From assembly GCA_903835185.1 (NCBI GenBank), contig CAILLX010000049.1:1-38349 (forward strand): 38,349 bases of DNA, given 5' to 3'. The notes beneath the pieces are model-generated. The model ran no database searches. It saw only the letters and a program-made list of their open reading frames with translations, and was not told where the DNA came from. Of this stretch, positions 8,901-17,233 are shown in pieces. This stretch comes from an uncultured bacterium (lineage in GTDB: Bacteria; Cyanobacteriota; Vampirovibrionia; Obscuribacterales; Obscuribacteraceae). The position numbers and the translations under genes were made by a program. Every line of letters starts with the position of its first letter. The stretch's first letter is position 1.

Positions 8901-9095
8901 CTACTGCTGCAAATCCTGACCGCTCTTCAAGACAAACTTAATTAAGGGGATGACAAGTTGAACCGACTCGTCATGAGCAGCCTCGTCTAAACCGAGCAGG
9001 TTATCGGACACTGCTTTAATCAAGCTCGCCACATCCACACCGCGGTTGAAATCTGGAAAAGCTCAGAGCACTAACCTGAGCAGCAGGTAAGGCAT
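8901..9095 (-). pseudogene. Short ORF with in-frame TGA, unknown
   Basis: From an ATG at 9095, one frame runs 64 codons to a TAG at 8901-8903 with a single TGA at 9063-9065 (codon 11). After the TGA the reading is protein-like (RGVDVASLIKAVSDNLLGLDEAA, then LVIPLIKFVLKSGQ), compatible with the C-terminal end of a small helical protein. A GTG at 9038 could start a 45-residue product. A neighbouring frame upstream (DALPAAQVSALSF) is also protein-like, so a frameshifted remnant is another reading. No family recognised; it sits beside a REP-like half-element. Confidence 0.25.
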
Positions 9096-9115
9096 CTTGA
9101 ACGTTTAGATAATGT

Positions 9116-9140
9116 GTAGGGGCGAGTTGCACGCGCCCGC
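9116..9140. repeat. REP-like half-element
   Basis: GTAGGGGCG-AGTTGCA-CGCGCCCG is nearly identical to the first arm of the double hairpin at 15492-15536. It forms a short stem (GGGCG with CGCCC). It lies between the alpha/beta hydrolase gene and a degraded ORF, in non-coding sequence. Confidence 0.5.
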
Positions 9141-9181
9141 TGGGCTGGAGAGTATGTGATGAAATCGAGAGCACTTCAACC

Positions 9182-10159
9182 TCAAGACAAAGAGTCTATG
9201 AACTGCTTAAGAGCCCCAATGTACTGGCTGGAATCAACATCATAAATGTCATTATGCCCAGCATCAGGCAAACTGGTAAAAGATTTTGGTGCCAGCGCTT
9301 GCTCGTAGATCAGCTGTGAATGCTTGATGGGTATAAGAGTATCTTGCGCCCCATGAACAAGAAGCAGCGGTGGGTGGGTCCGCTTCAGTGCTGCTAAAGT
9401 ATCCAACCTGGTGGGAGGAAAGAGCCAGTCCGGATACAGACACATCAGCGGCAGTTTTTCACGCACAAGCGATGGCAGGGAGGTATAGGCAGACTGCAAG
9501 ACAATACCAGCACATGGATGGCTTAGTCCCACTACACATGCAGCCCCAGTACCAATTGACTCACCCATAATGATTACATTCGCTGGAGAGACTCTTTTGT
9601 CTTGAACAAGATACTGATAAGCCGCTGCAGTGTCTTCACAAATGCCTGCCAGAGAAGGATGCCCCTCACTCTTGCCAAAGCCTTGATAATCAAAGACCAG
9701 AACAGAAGCACCCGCTTGAAGAACAAGCCTGACCAACCCTTCTCGATTCGTTAAATTGCCAGCATTGCCATGGCTTACAAGGACTGTCTTAGAAGCGCCA
9801 GGACAGCTGAAGAACCAGGCATAAAGACGTTTGCCGTTGGTAGATGGAAAGAACACATTCTGGCAAGGCACTCCATCAATCGCCTTAAGATCATAATTAC
9901 CGGTTGCGAAAGGATGGAAAATCATAGTGTTATACAACGGCATCGCCACAATAGGCGAAAGCAGCAGGTAATAAATAGTCAGTTTAGGTATTAGTTCAAG
10001 CATGCCTTTCTTAAAAGAAGCTGGCTTAGCTGCACGCAGGTTCCGGAATTCCTCAGCCACAGCCGCAGGAGTAAACGGCTTTACTATAAATCGCCAGGAA
10101 TCTAGAAGGACACTACGCACAAGATTGACCAGATTATCTAATGAGAATAAACGTCGCAT
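9182..10159 (-). CDS. Membrane-anchored alpha/beta hydrolase (BEM46/ABHD17-like)
   Basis: A 325-residue serine hydrolase. Residues 57-73 form one hydrophobic anchor, after which the catalytic domain begins. The oxyanion segment is HGNAGN (130-135), the nucleophile elbow is GESIGT with S201, the acid is D273 in HGAQDTLIP, and the base is H302 in AGHND. DYQGFGKSEG at 157-166 is typical of the BEM46/ABHD13-17 group, whose bacterial members are mostly uncharacterised and may act on lipids or esters near the membrane. ATG at 10159 is preferred, with GAGG about 9 bases upstream; the TTG five codons earlier overlaps that site. The gene is monocistronic in appearance. The precise substrate is unknown. 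Confidence 0.88.
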   Translation of the reverse strand: MRRLFSLDNLVNLVRSVLLDSWRFIVKPFTPAAVAEEFRNLRAAKPASFKKGMLELIPKLTIYYLLLSPIVAMPLYNTMIFHPFATGNYDLKAIDGVPCQNVFFPSTNGKRLYAWFFSCPGASKTVLVSHGNAGNLTNREGLVRLVLQAGASVLVFDYQGFGKSEGHPSLAGICEDTAAAYQYLVQDKRVSPANVIIMGESIGTGAACVVGLSHPCAGIVLQSAYTSLPSLVREKLPLMCLYPDWLFPPTRLDTLAALKRTHPPLLLVHGAQDTLIPIKHSQLIYEQALAPKSFTSLPDAGHNDIYDVDSSQYIGALKQFIDSLS

Positions 10160-10323
10160 ATCTTCGCACCTCAAGATAGCTGGCCTTGATTAAATCTGTC
10201 GCCAAGGTGCCAGGATGCTCCTAGTCTAAGATGTCATAGCACAGCATAAGCGCCCAATGTGCAGTTTCATAACTGTTGGTTGAACCTGCAGCCCCATTAT
10301 AGAGACACAGCGACTGAGACAGC

Positions 10324-10329
10324 TATAAT
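10324..10329 (+). promoter_or_regulatory. Candidate -10 element for the cytochrome c gene
   Basis: A perfect TATAAT 54 bases before the start codon at 10383. No good -35 hexamer is found at 16-18 bases upstream (the sequence there is AGAGAC), so this is tentative. Confidence 0.3.
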
Positions 10330-10382
10330 AGGCGATCTAATATGATCTCCACTGGGACACTTTACAGGAAGCGGCACATCTA

Positions 10383-10733
10383 ATGAGAAATAGATACTGT
10401 TCAAGAATCAATCAATTAAGCTTGTGCCTCTTGTGCTTGGTAGCACTCCTATCTTCGCCAGGATGGGCCGGGAGTACAGGAGATCCCGCAAATGGGAAAG
10501 CTGTCTTTTCAAAAGCCACATGCACTGCCTGCCACTACAATGGCGGCAACAGTTTGAATCCCAGCAAGCCGATCAAGGGAGATGCATTCACCAAGAAATA
10601 CCCTGATGATAAGAGTTTAGAAAACGTGATCAGGACCGGTGTCAAAGGAACTTCTATGCAGGCATTTGGCAAAGAAAAAGTGACTGATGCTGAGATGAAA
10701 GACCTCATAGCATATATTCGAAGCCTAAAGTAG
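10383..10733 (+). CDS. Periplasmic monoheme cytochrome c
   Basis: Class I c-type cytochrome, 116 residues. The first 29 residues are a Sec signal peptide (hydrophobic LSLCLLCLVALLSS, probable cleavage after WAG). The heme site is CTACH (C47, C50, H51) and the probable sixth ligand is M92 in GTSMQAFG; the closing helix is DLIAYIRSL. AGGAAG lies upstream of the ATG at a slightly long spacing. The product is a clear paralogue of the C-terminal half of the diheme cytochrome at 12682-13239: they share C-ACH--GGN--N--KP-KG--F--KYPDD. It is probably a soluble or loosely attached electron carrier in the periplasm. It converges with the barrel-protein gene across a stem-loop. Confidence 0.9.
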   Translation: MRNRYCSRINQLSLCLLCLVALLSSPGWAGSTGDPANGKAVFSKATCTACHYNGGNSLNPSKPIKGDAFTKKYPDDKSLENVIRTGVKGTSMQAFGKEKVTDAEMKDLIAYIRSLK

Positions 10734-10760
10734 ACACATTCACCTGCACAACGTCAAGCC

Positions 10761-10799
10761 TCACCAGAACTTTCGCAAGAAGGTAGAAAGTTATGGTGA
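10761..10799. terminator. Stem-loop between convergent genes
   Basis: TCACCAGAACTTTC (10761-10774) pairs with GAAAGTTATGGTGA (10786-10799), giving a 14-position stem with one mismatch and an 11-base loop. It sits between the convergent cytochrome c and barrel genes. Neither side has a long T-run, so it is either a weak bidirectional terminator or an mRNA 3'-end stabiliser. Confidence 0.5.
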
Positions 10800-10815
10800 A
10801 CTGATTGAATGCACC

Positions 10816-12258
10816 TCAGATGATTGGCCACCAGGCGATAATCAACCTGTGAATCGGCTTGGCACCCTTTTGTCCCACCAGTTGATAATCAAAGGTCATC
10901 TTGCCGTGAGCCCGCTCGCAGTGACGCGGCTTTGCTGGTCCAGCTATGTCCAGGGCAACTCCGACTGTTCCTGCATACAGTGTGTTGTCTGGCTGATGAT
11001 TATTGGGACGAAACTGATCATAACGCGTGGTGACAGCCAGATGGCGCACGATAGGAATAGTGAGCAGCTCAAAAGTATAACCGTAGCCCACTGATCGCTG
11101 TCCAACTAAACTGTTATTTGAATCGGTGAGACTGAAGTTGCGACTATCATGAGCAAGCAGAAAGCCAAACATAGCGTTCACCCGCTCGAACCCCTTGCTG
11201 TCATTAAAAGCCTTGTTGGCATGGACATAGAAACGTTGAAACTTATTGGTGGACATGTTGATCTGGTTGAGGTTTAGCACCGGTATGTTATTACCGCTAC
11301 TGTCTGTAGGCGGCGGCTGACCGTTTCCTGCAGCAAAACCGTTGGCAAAAACTTGATCAAAAACCGGGTCGCCTGTACTTGGCGGCGTAAACTGAAACGG
11401 ATAGTTAACTCCAGTTGGTGTCCAGCCGAACACACTCTGAAACTGAACCCCACTTAAGGTCTTCTTGTCAGTAAGCTTCTCAAATATAAGTCCTAAGCCG
11501 CGCGCTCGTTCAAATTTTGGATTGACATCGCCGGTTGGCTGATTGAAGAACATGAAAGTTTTGGCGGTTGTCCAGCCAGGCAGCGTGTATTCAATTGATG
11601 CCCCTCTGGAAGCCGCCGTCGGATCATATCCGTTAATTGCTGTCCAAATAAGTGGTGTCGTCTGAGTGACTGTTCGATCTGCCAGTCCAAAGCCACCACC
11701 TTCAAACAGATCAAGTTGTACTCCACCGCGCACCATGGAGAACTGACGAGAGTCTCCCCAATTGCTTCTCAGGTCGGCGCTAGCAAATTTGGTAAAGACA
11801 CCATGATCCAGGACCAGCGGGGTGTATTGAGTATAGGTAGACAGGTGGGGAGCGATAGGACCGACAAAATAAAGATTGAACGCACGCCCGTTTCTAATCG
11901 TAGTGTGCGAGGCTCCAGCCCCATTAGATCCGCCTTGCAAGTCCCACTCAATAGACGGATTGTATGAAGCGCTGACATGATTCTCAATCAGTCGAATCGG
12001 TGTCAGCAGCTCCTTTGTCGCCGGCAGGTTCAATGTCTGCGGTGAGCTCTGCCCAGCTTTATTCGCTGCCAATGGGGGATCGACGTCGGTTGAGGCACCA
12101 TCAACAGTGCTTGAATTAGACACCACCGGTCCATCAACAACTGTCTGGGACGATGAGCTGGAGGCACCGGTCTGCGAGGCGTTCTGACAGTATCCAGACA
12201 GACCGGAGCAGGACAGAAGAATGGCGGACATTATCGCCAGAACGCCTTTGGGTACCAT
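10816..12258 (-). CDS. Predicted outer-membrane beta-barrel (porin-like) protein
   Basis: About 480 residues from the ATG at 12258, with signal-like VPKGVLAIMSAILLSCSG, then a low-complexity Ser/Thr/Ala linker (30-75). From about residue 95 the sequence is rich in alternating polar/hydrophobic strands with Gly, Asn and aromatic turns and ends on a strand. FNLYFVGPIAPHLSTYTQY resembles the barrel part of proteins whose N-terminus is a CxxCH domain starting PAFARRY; that domain is instead encoded divergently at 12682. The frame is open to a GTG at 12366, but the extra residues precede the signal peptide; no start has a strong ribosome binding site. Probably an outer-membrane channel, possibly for electron transfer or transport. 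No exact family is claimed. Confidence 0.65.
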   Translation of the reverse strand: MVPKGVLAIMSAILLSCSGLSGYCQNASQTGASSSSSQTVVDGPVVSNSSTVDGASTDVDPPLAANKAGQSSPQTLNLPATKELLTPIRLIENHVSASYNPSIEWDLQGGSNGAGASHTTIRNGRAFNLYFVGPIAPHLSTYTQYTPLVLDHGVFTKFASADLRSNWGDSRQFSMVRGGVQLDLFEGGGFGLADRTVTQTTPLIWTAINGYDPTAASRGASIEYTLPGWTTAKTFMFFNQPTGDVNPKFERARGLGLIFEKLTDKKTLSGVQFQSVFGWTPTGVNYPFQFTPPSTGDPVFDQVFANGFAAGNGQPPPTDSSGNNIPVLNLNQINMSTNKFQRFYVHANKAFNDSKGFERVNAMFGFLLAHDSRNFSLTDSNNSLVGQRSVGYGYTFELLTIPIVRHLAVTTRYDQFRPNNHQPDNTLYAGTVGVALDIAGPAKPRHCERAHGKMTFDYQLVGQKGAKPIHRLIIAWWPII

Positions 12259-12681
12259 ATGTGTATTCAACACTTTGCCGCCTGCGCTCTTGATCAAGCT
12301 CTTCTTCGACCTTAATAATGACTCACTTTTAATATGAGTACCAGAATCAGTATATGGATCTGCCACTGGCGATTCAATGCTTGACTAGATGTTTAGGCAC
12401 TGTCAGTGCTGGGCACGGTGAAGAAATCCACACCAACTTGTAAACTCAGGCACTCTATGAGGAGCACCACTTCACCTGTTGAGTTCTGCCAAGCCAAAAA
12501 TTACCGAGAAGTATGCTACAGAAATGGTTGTCACGCATTCATAATGTCCTTTCGGAAGAGTTTTAAAGCTTGGACTGTTACACACAGTACATATCCGGTT
12601 AATTACAGGCAAAGTCATTTGACTGAACCACCATTCAACCAAACTTGGATCAATAAGTTCTGACATGGAATTACATTAGGT
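12259..12681. other. Divergent intergenic region, no convincing gene
   Basis: This spacer separates the divergent barrel and diheme-cytochrome genes and should hold both promoters. Bases 12259-12366 are an open N-terminal extension of the barrel frame. Small frames on both strands (12406-12663 plus, 12472-12666 minus) lack ribosome binding sites and protein-like character. I see a TTGACT at about 12618 but no matching -10. Confidence 0.5.
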
Positions 12682-13239
12682 ATGAATAGAGTTGCTCTTG
12701 GGAGTGGAATAGTTGTCAGCTTGATTGTCACCGCTCCTTTGTGGTTCGGAGTTTGCGGACACTGTCCGCTCGCCCCTGATCAATATTCCCAACTGAGCGC
12801 CAAAGCTGTGCCAGCTTTCGCCAGAAGATACAATGCTGATTGCACTCTATGCCACTCGGTATGGCCACGTCTTAACCGGACCGGATACGAATTCAGGCGG
12901 CTCGGTTTTAGAATGCCTTATGAGGTCAGCCCCAACAGGACACAATCCCCATCAGCGACGAAAGGCAGTCCTAAGGCTCCAGTAAGCGGACAACAACTTT
13001 TCGAGCGAGCCGGTTGTATCGCCTGCCACCCGGATGGTGGCAACATAGTCAACGCTGCCAAACCGCTCAAAGGTGCTGCTTTTCCCTCCAAATATCCCGA
13101 TGATGATTCAATAGCAAAAGTCGTGAGAGCAGGAATCAAAGGATCAGCTATGCCATCCTACGATGAAACAAAAATATCCTCCTCCGATTTGAACAGCATT
13201 ATTAAATACATCCGCTCATTGACACAGGCGAACCAGTAA
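12682..13239 (+). CDS. Diheme cytochrome c
   Basis: A 185-residue exported protein with two heme c sites. Residues 1-30 are a signal peptide. The first site, CTLCH (54-58), lies in PAFARRYNADCTLCHSVWPRLNRTGYEFRRLGF, the hallmark start of a family in which this domain is normally followed by a large outer-membrane barrel. Here it is followed by a Pro/Ser linker and a class I cytochrome domain with CIACH (112-116) and M157 (GSAMPSY). The second domain is a paralogue of the upstream monoheme cytochrome. The start at 12682 has only a weak ribosome binding site (TTAGGT). The arrangement suggests that barrel and heme parts of an electron-transfer module have been separated and that the second cytochrome domain was gained by duplication. 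Confidence 0.88.
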   Translation: MNRVALGSGIVVSLIVTAPLWFGVCGHCPLAPDQYSQLSAKAVPAFARRYNADCTLCHSVWPRLNRTGYEFRRLGFRMPYEVSPNRTQSPSATKGSPKAPVSGQQLFERAGCIACHPDGGNIVNAAKPLKGAAFPSKYPDDDSIAKVVRAGIKGSAMPSYDETKISSSDLNSIIKYIRSLTQANQ

Positions 13240-13295
13240 GAACAACCTTTAAGGTCCATTAATAAAGATCCGAAAGAGACTGCATTGCCATCTGT

Positions 13296-15434
13296 TTAAT
13301 TCAAAATGGCCACTACTGCCGTGGCAGCATCGCGAGGCAGCCGCTCAAGCTCGATTTTGGCTACGGCAATTACCTGAGTTAAATCAAGAAGTCCGGTCAG
13401 ATCAACTATCGATGGTCCTGCCAGCAACATAATGCCAGGAATAATCCTGCCGGCATCTCCATATTCGGCGTGCTTCTCAGCCAGCTCTGCTATTGCACTT
13501 TCTGTTGTTTTGGTCGTCGTTGCTCGACAAGAACCGTTCTTCGCCTGCAGTCTGATAACTCCGCAGTCGTCAAGAACCCTGAGAGATCGGCTGTGCGAGC
13601 TGAAAAGTCCACCAAAATGCCGAGTTGCAATTTCAGATTGATAGACCTGAAAGAACTCCGTCTCGCAGGCAAGACTGGTTGCCCCCAGCGCAACGCGCAT
13701 CGACTCGGCTGCCCGCTGCCTGCATTCATCTGGCAACAACTGATGTCTAACTTGCGCTTCGCCGGTCAAAGGAGTAGCACCACAAGCAATAGCACGTACA
13801 ATGCTGGTCTTAGAGTCCACTTCAACCTGCACTTCTATAGTTGCCGGATCTGCCCCCATCCTTTGTACTGCCAAGTAAGCCTCCTGGCGTACACGCAAAA
13901 TTGCCTCACTGTCAGGGTTAACTATCTGTCTCTCCACAGTTTCGCGCAACAAAGCAAGCGCCACGCCAATTGCTGAAATGACATCAGCATTGTTTGCCAG
14001 AGCATGCTTCATACCCATCTGGCTGGCAAGGAAAGGCACCAGAGCTGCGGCGCCACCACCACCTCCTACTAATGTAGTCAGGTCAGAATCAAGCTTGAAG
14101 TCAGCAACAAGCTGTTTCACCACCGGCCAGCACTTACCGGCAGCCACAGTAAGCACTTCAGTGGCCAGATCTTCCGGCTGCTTCCCCTCCCTGCAAAGGG
14201 CTTGAAACGCCTTACGCACAGCTACTTTGTTACCGGCAGCACAATCACCCTCAGGTACAAGCCCTGCCAGATTGGCAGCACAAGTTGGAGTCAGGCAAAC
14301 TGAAACATCTGCTCCACGCTCGCAAAAAGCAATATAGTCGGCAGGATCATCCGCTTTGGGCTTAATTGAGTGCACTTCCGGTTCGGACAATTCAGGGGAG
14401 AATGAGACATAGCCCATTCCAGCAATATGTGCACTTCGCGGTCCGACATCAACCAATCTGCCTTTGTCCATACGCAACATGGAACCGCCTGCAATACCCA
14501 CTGTGCGAACATCGAGAGTAGAGAGGTAAACTTTATGCCCGCCGACCTCAGCTGACCTGATTAACGCCTTGCCGTTACGGATTGCAGAGATATCTGTTGA
14601 GGTGCCACCGACCTCAAGAAAAACGCCATCTGAGATGCGCAGATACATCATGGCAGCAGCAACGCCTGCAGCCGGACCGGAAAGGATTGTCAGGATTGGA
14701 CGAGCCCGCATCGAGTCGATATCCATGACACCGCCATCAGAGCGCATAATCATCACAGGCGCAGTAATGCCTGCCTGTCGCACGCTCCGCTCTGTCATGT
14801 CAGCACTATCTATCATTTTGGGCAGCATTGAAGCGTTTAACACAGCAGTGCGCGTGCGAATACGCAGACCGTAAAGCTGGCTGACCTGCGATCCGGCCGT
14901 AGCGTAAAGACCCATATTCTGAGCAATAGAAAGAGCCCGCAGTTCACAATCTGGATCGTCTACACTGAATGCTTCGCTGATAGCCAGTGCTCCAGCTCCA
15001 GCATTCATGAGCCATTCAATTACACGCTTGATCTCATCATCTGACGGCGGTCTTGCAGTGCTAATAAAGCGGTGATAGGTTCTTAAGAACTTGCCTGGAG
15101 CAAGCTGAATCTTACCAACATCAGTTGCCATGGCAGCAATCCAGGAGCAGCTTCCCTTCCCCATGCCTATAATACCGACCGGTGCCACATCGCCTTCAAG
15201 CAGAGCATTGGTTGCCTGAGTTGTGCTGTGTGCAATGAAGCCGACATCAGCAGGAGAAAGCTTTGTTTCTGCAAGAAGGAGCCGGAGCGACTCGATAATG
15301 CCGCATGCCACACCGGAGGGATCCCTGTGCGTAGTAGGCACTTTACTCTTGCCAAGCAGCTCTAAAGTTGCACTGTCAACTGCCACTGCATGGGTGAAAG
15401 TGCCACCGACATCAATGCCAATCCGGATCGTCAT
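13296..15434 (-). CDS. Hydantoinase A / oxoprolinase family protein
   Basis: A 712-residue ASKHA-fold enzyme like the N-methylhydantoinase/5-oxoprolinase alpha subunit (HyuA), which couples ATP hydrolysis to opening of cyclic amides such as 5-oxoproline, hydantoins or, in relatives, carboxylation of acetone or acetophenone. Visible motifs: DVGGTFTH (8-15), HSTTQATNALLEG (69-81), SGPAAG (252-257), EVGGTSTD (274-281), and a Gly-rich GGGGGAAALVPF. The ATG at 15434 has GGGAG 11 bases upstream. HyuA normally pairs with HyuB, but no HyuB gene is in the window; the neighbour is a permease on the same strand. The C-terminal part (about 640-712) is not obviously family-like. Substrate uncertain. Confidence 0.85.
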   Translation of the reverse strand: MTIRIGIDVGGTFTHAVAVDSATLELLGKSKVPTTHRDPSGVACGIIESLRLLLAETKLSPADVGFIAHSTTQATNALLEGDVAPVGIIGMGKGSCSWIAAMATDVGKIQLAPGKFLRTYHRFISTARPPSDDEIKRVIEWLMNAGAGALAISEAFSVDDPDCELRALSIAQNMGLYATAGSQVSQLYGLRIRTRTAVLNASMLPKMIDSADMTERSVRQAGITAPVMIMRSDGGVMDIDSMRARPILTILSGPAAGVAAAMMYLRISDGVFLEVGGTSTDISAIRNGKALIRSAEVGGHKVYLSTLDVRTVGIAGGSMLRMDKGRLVDVGPRSAHIAGMGYVSFSPELSEPEVHSIKPKADDPADYIAFCERGADVSVCLTPTCAANLAGLVPEGDCAAGNKVAVRKAFQALCREGKQPEDLATEVLTVAAGKCWPVVKQLVADFKLDSDLTTLVGGGGGAAALVPFLASQMGMKHALANNADVISAIGVALALLRETVERQIVNPDSEAILRVRQEAYLAVQRMGADPATIEVQVEVDSKTSIVRAIACGATPLTGEAQVRHQLLPDECRQRAAESMRVALGATSLACETEFFQVYQSEIATRHFGGLFSSHSRSLRVLDDCGVIRLQAKNGSCRATTTKTTESAIAELAEKHAEYGDAGRIIPGIMLLAGPSIVDLTGLLDLTQVIAVAKIELERLPRDAATAVVAILN

Positions 15435-15491
15435 CTTATGAGCACTCCCTTTGAATCGCCTGCTCCACTCTTTTCATTGACTTGAGGCTTA

Positions 15492-15536
15492 GTAGGGGCG
15501 CATTGCATGCGCCCGGGCGGATACAATCCGCCCCTA
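15492..15536. repeat. REP-like double hairpin
   Basis: A 45-base palindromic unit bounded by GTAGGGGCG and CGCCCCTAC. It holds two hairpins in tandem: GGGCGCA-TTGCA-TGCGCCC and GGGCGGAT-ACA-ATCCGCCC. It lies in the spacer between the permease and hydantoinase genes, and a half-copy is at 9116-9140. This form is typical of dispersed bacterial intergenic palindromes. Confidence 0.75.
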
Positions 15537-15584
15537 CGGGTGTCGCGTTATTCAGGAAACGCACTACTAACACATCCACACTTG

Positions 15585-16988
15585 TCACCAGCGGACAAAC
15601 CCAAGAGCAGCAGACAAACAGAGCCCACAGACAACGCCAACCCATGCATAAGGGATAGTACGCACTAAAATAGCTTTGGTATCAACTCCTAGATAAGTTG
15701 CAATCCAGATATTCTGTGTATTCGTAGGATCACAAACAGACTGAATCTGTCCTACAGACATGAGCATCCCATAAATTGCCGGAGAGGCAAGTGTGCCGCT
15801 CTTGCGTATCAGCGCCGCCAGACCGCTTCCCATCCCCCAGACATTTAAGGGTCCACGATACAACGACAGCGGTGCTGCCACAGTAAAGACGATAATGTAA
15901 GGCAGTGCATGGCTGGGGATTACTGCTGCAAGCAACGGAGACATAGCTTGTTTAATCGGCTCTGCAGTCACTGCAGCATAAAGCATGCCAATACCAACCA
16001 TTACAATCACTGCCGGCACTACGCTGGAGACACCTTCGATAATGCTCCGGGTTAATGTGTTCACTGAATTACGCTGCCAGGTGGTGAGCGCTCCAAAGAG
16101 CAGTCCGGCCACAAAAGCGGGAATAATCTCCCAGTGGCAAAGCAGAACCAGCACAAGCGGGATAAATGGAGTCGCTAAAGCCAAGCCAGGCAAAGTCGTT
16201 GTATTACGTTTGTGCCTGATCAGAGCATAGACAAACAGGAGCAGGAAAGCTGCAAAGACAATCTGTGCTGATACCGGGTCAATAACAGCAGGCTGCCCAG
16301 CTTGAGCCGCTCCTGCACCCTTGAACAAGGTGGCATAGGCACAAGCCATCAATACAAGTGACACCACAATATATGGCAGATTAGAGATCTTCTTTAATTC
16401 AATCCCAAGAAAAATGAGGACCAGAGCACTCATGACACCAGCGAATGGAACGATAAAACTGACAATGGTGCTCTGCGGTACAGCCAGAAGGTCGATATAA
16501 ATCTGCCAGTTTGACAGGGTGAACATCCCACCTATGCCTATTCCGAAAAGGAGCAAACTACCAGCTGTGACGCTGCTCAGTCCAATAGATAGCATTACCG
16601 GCAGCACTATGGTACCAACCATAATGACTGCACCCAGCCCACCCAAAGTGGAAAACAGCAGAGCTGTCACTGCTGTGAGCAGCAAGCTGAGAATGAAAGG
16701 GTTATCTCCACCAAACTCTGCCACCCATCTCACCACTGCTTTGGCAATTCCTTGCCTGTTCATCAGTTCAGCAAGCATTGCACCAAACATTGTGGTCGTA
16801 TAGGCTACAGCCAGCTGTAGTGAACCTTTTCCAATTACTTGATTGAGAATCTCATCCGGGTGCATTCCACCGATTACTGCGATGAGAATTGCCATGAGCG
16901 GAAGCGCCAGCAGTGTTGAGAGCTTGCGTGCATACATGGCGCCGGCCATGACAAGAAAAACTAAAATACAGGCGAATCCGATAAACAT
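15585..16988 (-). CDS. Multi-TM anion permease (GntP/Dcu-like)
   Basis: A 467-residue, extremely hydrophobic protein with about 12 transmembrane segments and almost no soluble domains. The general pattern (long Gly/Ala-rich helices, FGIGIGGMFTLSNWQIY, PLSLYRGPLNVWGMGSG, SVCDPTNTQNIWIATYLG) resembles the ion-transporter superfamily permeases for gluconate, citrate or C4-dicarboxylates. The start ATG at 16988 has only a weak purine-rich site. It precedes the hydantoinase-like gene by 150 bases on the same strand, suggesting a pair that imports and processes an organic acid or cyclic amide. The REP-like hairpin in the gap may lower expression of, or separate, the second gene. Family assignment moderate, substrate unknown. 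Confidence 0.75.
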   Translation of the reverse strand: MFIGFACILVFLVMAGAMYARKLSTLLALPLMAILIAVIGGMHPDEILNQVIGKGSLQLAVAYTTTMFGAMLAELMNRQGIAKAVVRWVAEFGGDNPFILSLLLTAVTALLFSTLGGLGAVIMVGTIVLPVMLSIGLSSVTAGSLLLFGIGIGGMFTLSNWQIYIDLLAVPQSTIVSFIVPFAGVMSALVLIFLGIELKKISNLPYIVVSLVLMACAYATLFKGAGAAQAGQPAVIDPVSAQIVFAAFLLLFVYALIRHKRNTTTLPGLALATPFIPLVLVLLCHWEIIPAFVAGLLFGALTTWQRNSVNTLTRSIIEGVSSVVPAVIVMVGIGMLYAAVTAEPIKQAMSPLLAAVIPSHALPYIIVFTVAAPLSLYRGPLNVWGMGSGLAALIRKSGTLASPAIYGMLMSVGQIQSVCDPTNTQNIWIATYLGVDTKAILVRTIPYAWVGVVCGLCLSAALGFVRW

Positions 16989-17233
16989 CCAATCTCACAA
17001 ATCACTCAAACAGTTTCAATCGGCTCAAGTATAATGTCTTTTTTGTGACTGAAACAGCCTTGACAGACAATGATCTAAGGGGAGGGAATGGCAACTGGGA
17101 AAGGTGGCACCCTTGGCAGCCGTGCAAGCGTAGGCTCTGAACATCTCTAAAATCTGCAATGACAACTTTAAATTGCGTCGTTGTCCTGACGTAAAACACC
17201 GACGATATTCGCCCGATCAAGAATGGATATCCC

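Noticed and set aside
12406-12666. Overlapping small frames on both strands between the barrel and diheme cytochrome genes
   Set aside because: No ribosome binding site and no recognisable or protein-like sequence; probably promoter-containing spacer.
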